Below, piece after piece: positions 44,463 to 53,075 of a stretch of DNA of 64,000 nucleotides; positions within the stretch are counted from its first letter, which is position 1; each line of letters begins with the position of its first letter. The notes under the pieces were generated by a model. That model saw nothing but the letters and a program-made list of their open reading frames with translations, ran no database searches and was not told where the DNA came from. This stretch comes from Paracoccaceae bacterium. Lineage in GTDB: Bacteria; Pseudomonadota; Alphaproteobacteria; Rhodobacterales; Rhodobacteraceae. The stretch is from assembly GCA_022824005.1 (NCBI GenBank), contig JAJEBG010000019.1, positions 1 through 64,000 on the forward strand, written 5' to 3'. A program made the translations under genes and the position numbers.

Positions 44463-45230
44463 ATGATCCCAACATTCGTATTGTCTCTGAGAGACAATAC
44501 CACACGCAGGAAATCAATCTCAGAAAAACTTGAGAAACTTGATATTCCCTTTGAATTTATAGACGCTGTTGATGGTCGAGATGGGCTTGCAGAGGAAGAT
44601 GCCGCTCTCATTGACAGAGACTCCTCGATCCGGCATGGGCGCATTTTATCAGATCCCGAATATGCCTGCGCCTTGTCACATATCAACGCTTACCGCCGCA
44701 TCGTTAAAGAAGACATTGCCTATGCCCTGATTTTCGAGGATGATGCGATTCCATCACGTGACCTGGTCAGGTTCCTAAAAGAAGAACACTATCGAATGGC
44801 AGACTTGACACAATTATTCGGATTTAGACAATATGTTCGTCGAGACGGAGCGATACCTATATTCAAGAATTTTAGACTCTATCTGCCAATGCCATGGCTC
44901 AGACTCCCGGGGGCCGCGGCTTACATCATCTCCTATGCCGGTGCCAAACATTTTATGGACCACGCGTTGCCAATTACCGCCGAGGCGGACTGGCCGCATT
45001 GCATAGGAGCACTTGTGCGGAAGAAAGCAGTTCGGGTAGTCTATCCAAGGTTGGCGGGCCACGGAATCTTTGAAGAGGGCGCGACAGCTTGGAGCAGTAC
45101 ACTCTCTCAGAGTCGAGTTCGGGCTCGAGACCCCTGGCGGATTCTTGGTGTTTTTATTCCTCCTTGGCGGTCTGTCTTATTCTCCATTCTGCGTGGGCCC
45201 TTGAAATGGGTGGGGAAAAGAATTGGCTAG
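44463..45230 (+). CDS. Glycosyltransferase family 25 (LPS/glycan type)
   Basis: A 255-residue GT25 enzyme as used in lipooligosaccharide galactosylation. Motifs: N-terminal 'FVLSLRDNTTRRKSISEKLEKLDIPFEFIDAVDG', 'ACALSHINAYRRI', the DxD-like 'LIFEDDAIPS', and 'LPGAAAYIISYAGAKHFMDHA'. Cytoplasmic with a hydrophobic C-terminal patch. Overlaps the downstream isomerase-like gene by eight bases if that gene starts at its TTG. No other LPS gene is nearby. Confidence 0.85.
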   Translation: MIPTFVLSLRDNTTRRKSISEKLEKLDIPFEFIDAVDGRDGLAEEDAALIDRDSSIRHGRILSDPEYACALSHINAYRRIVKEDIAYALIFEDDAIPSRDLVRFLKEEHYRMADLTQLFGFRQYVRRDGAIPIFKNFRLYLPMPWLRLPGAAAYIISYAGAKHFMDHALPITAEADWPHCIGALVRKKAVRVVYPRLAGHGIFEEGATAWSSTLSQSRVRARDPWRILGVFIPPWRSVLFSILRGPLKWVGKRIG

Positions 45231-46629
45231 AGCGATGAATGACGGGAAATCAGTTTCCGACATGGCAAAACCGATGCGATTGGCCGTTCTTCCTTTGGGT
45301 CGTCCAACATTTGATGTCGAATTCGCACGATCAAAACTTCGTGACATGCTGAATGTATTGGAAAGGGGTGGATTTGAAATCTGCGGCTCTCGTGAACTGT
45401 TGCTCACCGATGATGACATCTCGCGAGCGGTGGAGGACTTTCTTGCTCAATCGCCGCAAGCGGTGGTGATTTTACAGACGACATTCACGGATGCCTCGGC
45501 GATCGGCACCATTGCTGAACGAACGGACGTGCCCATTTTGATTTGGGCCGCGCAGGAGGCGCGAAGCGGGGGGCGTTTACGACTGAACGCGTTCTGTGGG
45601 CTCAATCTTGCCGCCCACGCGCTTGGCTTGCGTCAACGACAATTCAAATGGATCTACGCCGACCCTGAAAATGTCACACCTCAGGACATCGAAGCCTGTC
45701 TAACGGCCACCGGCGATCCTGAGGAGTGGCCCTGCACAGAGACGCAAGCGACCGAGGACGGACACCGCATCGCCAACTCTCTCCGCGGTTCTGTCATTGG
45801 AAAGATTGGTGAGCCTCCTCACGGGTTCGACACGTGCCATTACGATCAACACCAATTGCGTCAGATGTTTGAGATTGATGTCGAATCCATCTCCCTTGAT
45901 GAACTTTTTGCCACCGCCCATAAAGTAGGACAGGTTGAACGGCCAAAATTAACGGGCTTGGACAACCTAAACGAGGATAGCCTTGATCGGTCATGCCGTC
46001 TCACCCCCGCATTGAAGACTCAGGCTGAACAAAGAGGTTGGAGCGCGATTTCAATCCGTTGCTGGCCAGAATGCTTTACCGAATACGGCGGCGCTGTTTG
46101 CGCGCCTGTCTCGATGTTGGCCGATGAAATGTTGCCTTGTGCGTGTGAATCGGATGTTCTTGGCGCGCTATCGCAGCTTTTTGTTCAGCGAACGGCACAA
46201 GCGCCTGTGTTTCTGGCCGACTTGGTCGACATCGATATCACTGATGATACCGCTGTCGTTTGGCATTGTGGACAAGCCCCCTTATCGATGTGCGATTCTG
46301 ACTTCACCGCAAAGGGCACGCTTCACTCCAACCGCCAGCTCCCCTTGTTATGCGAGTTTCCACTGAAACCTGGAGCCGTCACCCTGGCGCGAATATCCAA
46401 GGCGTGGGGTCATTACAAACTGGTGTTGTCGTCAGGACAGATGCTGCGCCGCCCCCTCGCCTTCTCTGGCACCGCTGGCGTGATAAAACTCAATCGCCCG
46501 GCGGCGGATTTGCTTTCCGCCGTCCTTGATGGCGGGCTTGAACATCATTTTGTGGTCGCGTTCGACGATATCCGACCACAGCTGAAAGCCGTCGCCGCTT
46601 CGTTTTCTCTACCGGTCATGGAGATCTAA
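45223..46629 (+). CDS. L-fucose/L-arabinose isomerase-like protein
   Basis: A 468-residue protein whose layout matches the FucI/AraI-like superfamily: an N-terminal Rossmann-like region ('AVVILQTTFTDASAIGTIAERTDVPILIWAAQEARSGGRLRLNAFCGLNLAAHAL') and a C-terminal part with 'IRCWPECFTEYGGAVCAPVSMLADEMLPCACESDVLGAL', where Glu and Asp residues normally bind the metal. A TTG at 45223 opens it; ATGs at 45235 or 45262 are alternatives. Next to a Gfo/Idh/MocA oxidoreductase three bases downstream, it may isomerise a sugar or sugar derivative. Substrate unknown. Confidence 0.75.
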   Translation: MARAMNDGKSVSDMAKPMRLAVLPLGRPTFDVEFARSKLRDMLNVLERGGFEICGSRELLLTDDDISRAVEDFLAQSPQAVVILQTTFTDASAIGTIAERTDVPILIWAAQEARSGGRLRLNAFCGLNLAAHALGLRQRQFKWIYADPENVTPQDIEACLTATGDPEEWPCTETQATEDGHRIANSLRGSVIGKIGEPPHGFDTCHYDQHQLRQMFEIDVESISLDELFATAHKVGQVERPKLTGLDNLNEDSLDRSCRLTPALKTQAEQRGWSAISIRCWPECFTEYGGAVCAPVSMLADEMLPCACESDVLGALSQLFVQRTAQAPVFLADLVDIDITDDTAVVWHCGQAPLSMCDSDFTAKGTLHSNRQLPLLCEFPLKPGAVTLARISKAWGHYKLVLSSGQMLRRPLAFSGTAGVIKLNRPAADLLSAVLDGGLEHHFVVAFDDIRPQLKAVAASFSLPVMEI

Positions 46630-46631
46630 CA

Positions 46632-47726
46632 ATGACTTTGCGTTATGGACTTATCGGATGCGGCATGATGGGGCAGGAGCATATCCAAAACGTCGCCCTC
46701 TTGGAGGGCGTCGAGGTCACGGCTCTCGCTGACCCGAACGATGAGATGCGCCAAGCGGCGCAGACTTTGGTGGGGTCTGATGTCGGCACCTATCGTGATT
46801 TCAATGACATGATCGAACAAGAATCGTGTGATGCCTACATCATTGCCACACCCAACGACATGCATCTTGAGCCATTGCTGCGCCTTTTGAAGTATGGCAA
46901 ACCTATCCTCGTGGAAAAGCCTCTATGCACCACGCTCAACGATTGCCGACAGGCCTTGAAAGCGGCCGAAGAGAGCGGCGTTCCGGTTTGGGTGGCGATG
47001 GAATATCGTTTCATGCCGCCACTGGCGGAATTGATCCGTTGTGTGACCAATGGTGACGTGGGGCAGCCGATCATGATGTCGTTCCGCGAGCACCGTTTTC
47101 CCTTTCTCAACAAAGTGAAAAACTGGAACCGTTTCAGCCAGCGCACCGGTGGCACGCTGGTCGAGAAATGCTGCCATTTCTGGGATTTGATGCGACTTGT
47201 GCTCAACAGCAATCCGCTACGGGTCTTTGCCTCCGGGTCAATTGACGTTAACCACCTCTCTGAACAATACGATGGACAAATGCCGGACATTCTCGATAAT
47301 GCCTATGTCATTGTCGATTTTGAGAATGGGGCGCGCGGTCTTGTCGATCTTTGTATGTTCGCAGAAGGCTCATACTGGCAAGAAACCGCCTCAGTCACCG
47401 GCGCATCAGCACGGGTTGATGCCATGATCCCTCCGCCTGAAAGTTTCCTGCCCGATGGAGAAAAACGAGTACCATTGGTTGAAATCAGCCACCGCGAAGA
47501 CCGCGAGATATTTCGTTATGAGACGCCCGTTGATCCCGAGATTCTTCATGCCGGGGATCATTGCGGATCCACCTTTTATCAGCACGTGAACTTTCTTGAC
47601 CTCGTCAAGGGAGACTTGGCCAAACCTCTGGTCAGTTTAAGCGATGGCAGCTGGGCGGTCGCCATCGGGGAGGCGGCAGAAACTTCTGTCAAAACAGGAC
47701 AATCGGTGGCGATTGTTCCGCCGTGA
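46632..47726 (+). CDS. Gfo/Idh/MocA family oxidoreductase
   Basis: A 364-residue NAD(P)-dependent sugar or inositol dehydrogenase type enzyme. The nucleotide motif 'YGLIGCGMMGQEHIQNVALLEG' and 'YIIATPNDMHLEPLLRLLKYGKPILVEKPLCTTLND' with the catalytic 'EKP' Lys are clear; 'GTLVEKCCHFWDLMRLVL' carries the second active-site His. Directly follows the isomerase-like gene, so both probably belong to one catabolic route. It converges on the peroxidase gene, with stops one base apart. Confidence 0.88.
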   Translation: MTLRYGLIGCGMMGQEHIQNVALLEGVEVTALADPNDEMRQAAQTLVGSDVGTYRDFNDMIEQESCDAYIIATPNDMHLEPLLRLLKYGKPILVEKPLCTTLNDCRQALKAAEESGVPVWVAMEYRFMPPLAELIRCVTNGDVGQPIMMSFREHRFPFLNKVKNWNRFSQRTGGTLVEKCCHFWDLMRLVLNSNPLRVFASGSIDVNHLSEQYDGQMPDILDNAYVIVDFENGARGLVDLCMFAEGSYWQETASVTGASARVDAMIPPPESFLPDGEKRVPLVEISHREDREIFRYETPVDPEILHAGDHCGSTFYQHVNFLDLVKGDLAKPLVSLSDGSWAVAIGEAAETSVKTGQSVAIVPP

Positions 47727-47727
47727 G

Positions 47728-49041
47728 TTAATCGACCGGCAATCCACTAGGCACCGCATCAGGCCTTCCCAAACGTCCTTCCACACTTTTATTGCCCGTC
47801 AGCGCTGTTAAGAAGGCAATGAGATCAGAAATTTCTTCTTCTGATAGAGTGGTCTTTTGGATATCGACCGCGGCGCGGAATCGATCCATCTCAAGCCGAT
47901 CGTCCCAAACACGAAAATCCATGTGATTGATCCACGACACATCGGCAAGTTCAACTTGATTGCGATCCCAAGATGACAGCTCGGCCAATGGATCAAGATG
48001 ATGTTTAATGATGCCTCGAAGATCGGCATAGGCACCATTATGCCCATATGGAGCGGTCAATTCCACATTGCGCAAAGACGGTGTGCGGAAGCGATAAGCA
48101 TCGGCCAAATCATCCGATTCTCCCATTCGCCCCACATCACGGTTTTGTAAATCAAATCGGCGGATTCGACCCGGCCCAAACGGTGGGACCGCCAGCGCAT
48201 GAAATTGATGATCGGTAAACAAAGGACCGCTATGGCAACTGGCACAGCCACCTTTTCCAATAAATAAATCCATGCCCGCCAATTGTCTCGCTGACAAAGC
48301 CGTTCTCTCCCCTGAAACATAACGATCAAAGGGACTGTCGAAAGAGCGCCACTCCGCAGAAACAAAGTCTCCAAGGGCATTGGCGATATGGGTGATGGTG
48401 ATATCCTGTATCGTGTTCACATCATCATAGGCAGCCACGAACAGAGGCTCGTAGCCGGCGACTGATCGCACGCGCGCGACCAACAACGGCCAGCCATAAT
48501 CGAGGCGCTCATTGATCGCGACAGCGACTTCATTCTGCTCGGGTGATCCCCCCATTTCCACTTCACCAATTAAAGGAAACAGACTCTGCGCCGCGAGGAG
48601 GGAGTCGATTCCTAGTGGAAGGAATTCCTCGGCTGGCGTATTGAATCTATTGCCAAAAATCGGATCCTCACTGATACGTCCGTCCGCCATCAAACGTTTG
48701 ATCTCATGAGCGCCAAGATTGAAAAGGGCCGGCGTGTTTCTGGGCATACGTTTTTTGATGCGTTGTACGCCATCAAGAGCCACACGCTCCGTCCCTATCC
48801 CTTCTCCGCCCTGGCCGATGCCAAGCGAAACCGCGTCGGCCCCGGCCATGTCATGGTGATGGCAGGTGCCACAAGAAATGTTTTGATTGCCGGAAAGAAT
48901 CGGATCATAAAACAGAAGACGCCCGAGCCGGGCGGTATTTTCATTTATCGCAGGAAAATCTTTGGCAGTGAGTTTGAACGGGGTTAAATTCTCATTGGCG
49001 GCGGCGGGCAAAGCCATGATTGCAATTCCAAGCGCAATCAG
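47728..49041 (-). CDS. Di-haem cytochrome c peroxidase / MauG-like protein
   Basis: A periplasmic c-type protein with two haem sites, 'ISCGTCHHHDMAG' and 'GGCASCHSGPLF', and the family blocks 'RLGRLLFYDPILSG', 'RNTPALFNLGAH' and 'RTPSLRNVELTAPYGHNGAYADL'. The ORF track's 643 residues include about 200 N-terminal residues that are antisense to the Sel1 gene and not real. The signal-like 'LSWLIALGIAIMALPAAANEN' begins where no ATG, GTG or TTG is in frame; CTG at 49041 is a guess and ATG at 49017 would halve the signal. Either a non-standard start or a frameshift. Reduces peroxide or oxidises a partner protein. Confidence 0.8.
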   Translation of the reverse strand: MIALGIAIMALPAAANENLTPFKLTAKDFPAINENTARLGRLLFYDPILSGNQNISCGTCHHHDMAGADAVSLGIGQGGEGIGTERVALDGVQRIKKRMPRNTPALFNLGAHEIKRLMADGRISEDPIFGNRFNTPAEEFLPLGIDSLLAAQSLFPLIGEVEMGGSPEQNEVAVAINERLDYGWPLLVARVRSVAGYEPLFVAAYDDVNTIQDITITHIANALGDFVSAEWRSFDSPFDRYVSGERTALSARQLAGMDLFIGKGGCASCHSGPLFTDHQFHALAVPPFGPGRIRRFDLQNRDVGRMGESDDLADAYRFRTPSLRNVELTAPYGHNGAYADLRGIIKHHLDPLAELSSWDRNQVELADVSWINHMDFRVWDDRLEMDRFRAAVDIQKTTLSEEEISDLIAFLTALTGNKSVEGRLGRPDAVPSGLPVD

Positions 49042-49053
49042 CCAAGAAAGATT

Positions 49054-49563
49054 ATGGACTTTATGATTTTCAGAACCATGAGATTTGTGCTGTTCGGCAT
49101 GACCATTTCCTTGACCCTTGGGTGGGGATGTCCTGGCACAGCGGAAATTGAAAAGGCCCGCCAACTGATGGAAAACAGCCAGTTTGAGGAAGCCTTTGCG
49201 GCTCTTGAGCCCGCCGCCCGCTCTGGCAACGCCGATGCCGAAGAATTGATTGGCGTCATGTATGCCATGGGTCTCGGTGTCGAAAAGAACGATGTCCGAG
49301 CCTTTGAATGGTATCTCCGCTCGGCGATGAAGGGCCATCCGGGAGCTCAATCGGGTATTGGATGGTATTTTGAAACTGGCCGTGGCCTCGCCGCGCCGGA
49401 TTTGGTGCGGGCTTATCTCTGGTACACGCTGTCGGCTATCGGCGGTGATCCTGATGCAAAGTTGACCCTTGAGGACTTGGTACCACGCATGACAGCTGAA
49501 CAAATTGACGAGGGCCGAAAATTGGTGTTGGACTATGTCCCTTGGATGTATCCTTTGCGCTGA
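49054..49563 (+). CDS. Sel1-repeat periplasmic protein
   Basis: A 169-residue protein with a signal peptide ('MRFVLFGMTISLTLGWGCPGTAE' from an inner ATG) and three Sel1-like alpha/alpha repeats ('ADAEELIGVMYAMGLGVEKNDVRAFEWYLRSA', 'PGAQSGIGWYFETGRGLAAPDLVRAYLWYTLSA'). The ATGs at 49054, 49063 and 49078 are all possible; the last gives the most normal signal. 'GWGC' might be a lipobox. Divergent from the peroxidase gene with almost no spacer. Sel1 proteins usually scaffold other proteins; target unknown. Confidence 0.82.
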   Translation: MDFMIFRTMRFVLFGMTISLTLGWGCPGTAEIEKARQLMENSQFEEAFAALEPAARSGNADAEELIGVMYAMGLGVEKNDVRAFEWYLRSAMKGHPGAQSGIGWYFETGRGLAAPDLVRAYLWYTLSAIGGDPDAKLTLEDLVPRMTAEQIDEGRKLVLDYVPWMYPLR

Positions 49564-49595
49564 TGGATTAAGGTTGATGTGTGGAAAGTCCGTCA

Positions 49596-49619
49596 TGACG
49601 GGTTGAGCCTCACCCGTCA
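49596..49619. terminator. Hairpin after Sel1 gene
   Basis: TGACGGGT and ACCCGTCA form a perfect 8-bp stem with an 8-base loop, 32 bases after the Sel1 stop, between convergent genes. No U-run follows in either direction, so it would at best be a weak or Rho-aided terminator. Confidence 0.4.
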
Positions 49620-49791
49620 CGCAAAACCTTATGCCCAGAGACCTCACCATCAAAGCCAAGTTGAATCCAAACGGGTGTCAAAGTCTTGGAACACCCCGAA
49701 CCCACCATATCCAATCCAAGTTAGAACATCAGAGGGCTGCGGGCCGCATCATTGATCGACGCGGCCCGAACCAATATTGAGAGTCACTCGC

Positions 49792-50871
49792 TTATTGCGT
49801 GGCCGCCATGTTGGATTCGGAAATTTCCATTTCCGCTGCTGCCGCCGCTTCCACAAGCGCATCAAAAACTTCTTGTCCGCCTTTCACATTATCCTTGAAC
49901 CAGACATAAACTGGTGACGCGGCGTCCCTAAACATTTCCTTCTCTTCTGGTGTGGGTACGTAAAGCGTGCCCCCAGCTTCCATAAAATCCTCATAGGCTT
50001 GAATGGATTTGCGTTTCGGTGAAGCAAATGTCGCTTGCTGCAATGCCGAAAATCCGTCGGCCACAACAACCCGTAAACCTTCGGGCATTGCCATCAACTT
50101 TTCATTGTTCATCCACCATAGAGCGCCCATATAGGCGTGACCATCAAGCGTCACATATTTGAGACCCGCATCAGGGAATTTCATTCCCATTATGTCAGTG
50201 ATGCCGTTCTTGGATCCCTCAACAACGTTTGTTTGTAATGATGTGAAAAGTTCCGGCCACGGAATGGGCGTCGGGTTGGCACCCAAGGCTCGAACCAGCT
50301 CCTGCGGCAAATCAGCGACAACTGTTCGGATTTTCATCCCCTCGAGGTCACTGGGCACTCGGACTGTTTTCACGGTGTTGGCGAAATTTCTCCAACCGCC
50401 GGTGTTTCCAATGGTCATCAAGCGAATAGTTCCGCCGGAGTCTTCAAGTGCCTTATCCCGAAGCAAATCGACAAAATCTCCACGCAAAACTGTTTCTGCC
50501 ACTCGGTCGTCTCGAAGCAGGTAGGGGAGATCAAAAATCTGCACATAAGGAAATATACCCGCCGCGCCACCGGATGTAGAAATGTACACATCAATGGTGC
50601 CATCGGAAATTCCCTGTAGGCATTCAGCACCGTTGGCGCAGAGCTGCGTACCCTGGAATATCTCGACGGTTACCGCGCCGTTGGAGCGGGACTCGACATA
50701 GTCTTTGAAGACAACAATACCATCATAATCTTCATCATTAATGTCGCCCCCGACAACCGCTCGCAGGTTGTAATCCGCGGCTAAAGCCGCAGAAGTGGCG
50801 ATGGAGATCGCGGCGACAACTCCTAGCAGGGATGTCAACAAGTTTAAGAATAATTTCGTCATCGGTTTCAT
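49792..50871 (-). CDS. dctP: TRAP transporter substrate-binding protein DctP family
   Basis: A periplasmic binding protein of about 359 residues with signal peptide 'MKPMTKLFLNLLTSLLGVVAAISIATSAALA'. The ATG at 50871 is preceded by GGAGGAAA; the track start is 15 codons early. 'EGMKIRTVVADLPQELVRALGANPTPIPWPELFTSLQTNVVEG' contains the Arg and Asn/Pro positions that bind carboxylate ligands in DctP proteins. Last gene of Q-M-P; 132 bases separate it from dctM and hold an inverted repeat. Substrate: a carboxylate, not further defined. Confidence 0.9.
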   Translation of the reverse strand: MKPMTKLFLNLLTSLLGVVAAISIATSAALAADYNLRAVVGGDINDEDYDGIVVFKDYVESRSNGAVTVEIFQGTQLCANGAECLQGISDGTIDVYISTSGGAAGIFPYVQIFDLPYLLRDDRVAETVLRGDFVDLLRDKALEDSGGTIRLMTIGNTGGWRNFANTVKTVRVPSDLEGMKIRTVVADLPQELVRALGANPTPIPWPELFTSLQTNVVEGSKNGITDIMGMKFPDAGLKYVTLDGHAYMGALWWMNNEKLMAMPEGLRVVVADGFSALQQATFASPKRKSIQAYEDFMEAGGTLYVPTPEEKEMFRDAASPVYVWFKDNVKGGQEVFDALVEAAAAAEMEISESNMAATQ

Positions 50872-50891
50872 CTTTCCTCCGTATGAAATTG

Positions 50892-50936
50892 TTTGACACA
50901 GACTCGGTAGTACCAATAATCCTCGTCTGTGTCAAA
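50892..50936. promoter_or_regulatory. 12-bp inverted repeat upstream of dctP, possible operator/promoter
   Basis: TTTGACACAGAC and its exact complement, 21 bases apart, between dctM and dctP. On the minus strand the distal arm contains TTGACA, followed after about 17 bases by a weak TACTAC; this could be a separate dctP promoter with the repeat as operator, or an mRNA hairpin. Confidence 0.55.
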
Positions 50937-51003
50937 ATAATTCTCTAGTCATAACGTTCGGTCATGCACGGCCCAGCCCAAGAGAGAGAAGACAAGAGGA
51001 GCC

Positions 51004-52296
51004 CTATTGCACGAAGCCAAAGAATCTCGGCATGAACATCGAAATTGACGGAATGTAAGTGATCAAAAAGATCACGATGATTTCCACCGCGAGGAAAGGA
51101 AGAATGGTCTTCGCTAGTGCTTCGACACGCTCCCCAGAAATAGCTGAGGCTACAAACAACACCAAACCCATCGGTGGTGTCACCAATCCAACGGTTAGAT
51201 TGACCGACATAATGATAGCGAAGTGAACGGGATGTACGCCAAGATCGACAAAAATCGGTCCCAGAATCGGTCCCAAAATTATGATGGCCGGGCCCGCGTC
51301 TAAGAACATGCCAACGATAAACAACAGCACATTGATAAGAAAAAGCAAAATCAGCGGGTCAGACGATAAGCTCAAGACCCAACCAGCGAGAATTTCCGGT
51401 AGATGGCTGAGACCGACAATGGATTTGAAGGCAATGGCCGCTCCGACAAGCAAAAGGACAACAGTCGAGGTTAAGCAGGCACGGGTCAAAACCGTCGGCA
51501 GATCACGCCATGACATCGTCTTGAGTACAAAAATACTGATGAGCAGTGCGTAACCCACGGCCACTGCTGAAGCTTCTGTCGGTGTAAACACGCCTCCTAG
51601 TATTCCACCCAGAATGATGAGGGGTGTCAATAAAGGAAAAAAGGCCCGCCCGGCCGTGACGCCTCTCTGCTTCCACGACGCCCGTTCTGACGCCACCGGA
51701 AAACCATACCGTCGCGCCAGAACTCCAGTCATCATCATCAGCCCCAAGCCCATCAAAATTCCCGGAATCATCCCGCCAAGAAACAACGCCGCCACCGACT
51801 CGCCCATGACATAGGCATAGATAATCATAATCCCCGAGGGTGGAATGATCGGGCCGATGACCGATGAGGCGGCGGTGATCGCGGCCGCAAAACGGCGCGA
51901 ATACCCATTTTTCTCCATCGCCGGTATCAGCATTGAACCCAAGGCCGAGGTATCCGCAACCGCTGAACCAGACAAGCCGGCAAAGAGCATAGACGAGAGG
52001 ATGTTCACATGCGCCAGACCGCCCCTAAAATGACCCATCATCACTTGCGCGAAATTGACCAATCTTAGTGTGATCCCCCCACGGTTCATCAATTCTCCGG
52101 CCAGCATAAAGAATGGAATAGCCATGAGAGGAAATGAATCGATACCGTTGTAGATATTGCGGTAAAGAAACGCGATGTCACGCTCTTGACCATTCAACCA
52201 GAGGATGATGCCCGGTGCCGCCAACATGGCGAAAAACACCGGCACTCCAAAGCACAAAAACAGCAGAAACAATGGAAGAAAGGTAACCAGCATCAC
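51004..52296 (-). CDS. dctM: TRAP transporter large permease DctM
   Basis: A 430-residue membrane protein with about twelve helices and the DctM hallmarks 'AMLAAPGIILWLNGQE', 'PLMAIPFFMLAGELMNRGGIT', 'SGSAVADTSALGSMLIPAMEKNGYSRRFAAAITAASSVIGPIIPPSG' and 'VGLVTPPMGLVLFVAS'. It is the sodium-coupled transport subunit. One base separates it from dctQ. Confidence 0.92.
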   Translation of the reverse strand: MMLVTFLPLFLLFLCFGVPVFFAMLAAPGIILWLNGQERDIAFLYRNIYNGIDSFPLMAIPFFMLAGELMNRGGITLRLVNFAQVMMGHFRGGLAHVNILSSMLFAGLSGSAVADTSALGSMLIPAMEKNGYSRRFAAAITAASSVIGPIIPPSGIMIIYAYVMGESVAALFLGGMIPGILMGLGLMMMTGVLARRYGFPVASERASWKQRGVTAGRAFFPLLTPLIILGGILGGVFTPTEASAVAVGYALLISIFVLKTMSWRDLPTVLTRACLTSTVVLLLVGAAIAFKSIVGLSHLPEILAGWVLSLSSDPLILLFLINVLLFIVGMFLDAGPAIIILGPILGPIFVDLGVHPVHFAIIMSVNLTVGLVTPPMGLVLFVASAISGERVEALAKTILPFLAVEIIVIFLITYIPSISMFMPRFFGFVQ

Positions 52297-52297
52297 A

Positions 52298-52969
52298 TTA
52301 TTCCGCTATTGCCGAAATCCGGTCCGCTGGGGGCGCGTAATGGATTGAAGAATCAAAAACCTCATGAGTCTTTTTCAATATCAACTCAATGCTGACAAGA
52401 ATCATCAGGACAAAGCCTAGCGGCAACGACATGTACATCCACGCCAGTTTGATACGAATCGATTCTTGCCCGATCAGCTGCAAAGGAATTTTGAGTGAAC
52501 TTGAGTTGAAGAGCCAGCCACTGTTGATATGCTTTTCGGCATGCTGAAGCACGATAACCAAGACAACGGCACCAAGAAGAAGAATCAAGAGAGACAGGAT
52601 CCCTCCCCAACGCTGACCGAGGAAATCCCTTATGAGGTCAATCGCGACAAAGTTTCCCCATCGATAGGCTGATGGAGCCATCAGACCCGTCATCCACAAC
52701 ATGCAGAAGCGGGCCGCTTCGTCTGGCCATGCAAGCGAATTATTCAAGACATAACGGAAGAATACCTGCAGCAACATGATGATCACCATCAGGCCCAGAC
52801 CCACAATGGCAATCCGTCGGCAGACGAGGAGGAGTGTTGAATTGACTTTTTCCAATGCGGAAACGACTCGACGGAATGGCGATGTCCCTCCTAGGGTTTC
52901 TCTTCCCTTAGTCACCAGATCGTCCTTTTGTGACCTCTCTTGAAGAGGGCGATCTCTTTGCATTCCCAA
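52298..52969 (-). CDS. dctQ: TRAP transporter small permease DctQ
   Basis: A 223-residue four-helix protein: 'IAIVGLGLMVIIMLLQVFFRYVLNNSLAWPDEAARFCMLWMTGL' is the DctQ signature. An N-terminal soluble stretch of some 50 residues precedes helix 1, longer than usual, so a later start is possible. First gene of the TRAP operon, 107 bases downstream of mnmE on the same strand. Confidence 0.88.
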   Translation of the reverse strand: MGMQRDRPLQERSQKDDLVTKGRETLGGTSPFRRVVSALEKVNSTLLLVCRRIAIVGLGLMVIIMLLQVFFRYVLNNSLAWPDEAARFCMLWMTGLMAPSAYRWGNFVAIDLIRDFLGQRWGGILSLLILLLGAVVLVIVLQHAEKHINSGWLFNSSSLKIPLQLIGQESIRIKLAWMYMSLPLGFVLMILVSIELILKKTHEVFDSSIHYAPPADRISAIAE

Positions 52970-53075
52970 TACGGCTTGTTGTCGTCAACGCCAAAATTCC
53001 CCCCATTCCTAGTTCACGTCTCGGTTACCCCACAAAGCCCTATTATCAGATTTTCTGTTTCACCTGACCGGACCC

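Noticed and set aside
49045-49659. N-terminal 200 residues of the 643-residue peroxidase ORF
   Set aside because: Antisense to the Sel1 gene; the signal peptide and haem domains begin only after this part.
53050-53070. Third parS site (TGTTTCACCTGACC)
   Set aside because: Only the left half matches; the right half of the palindrome is absent.
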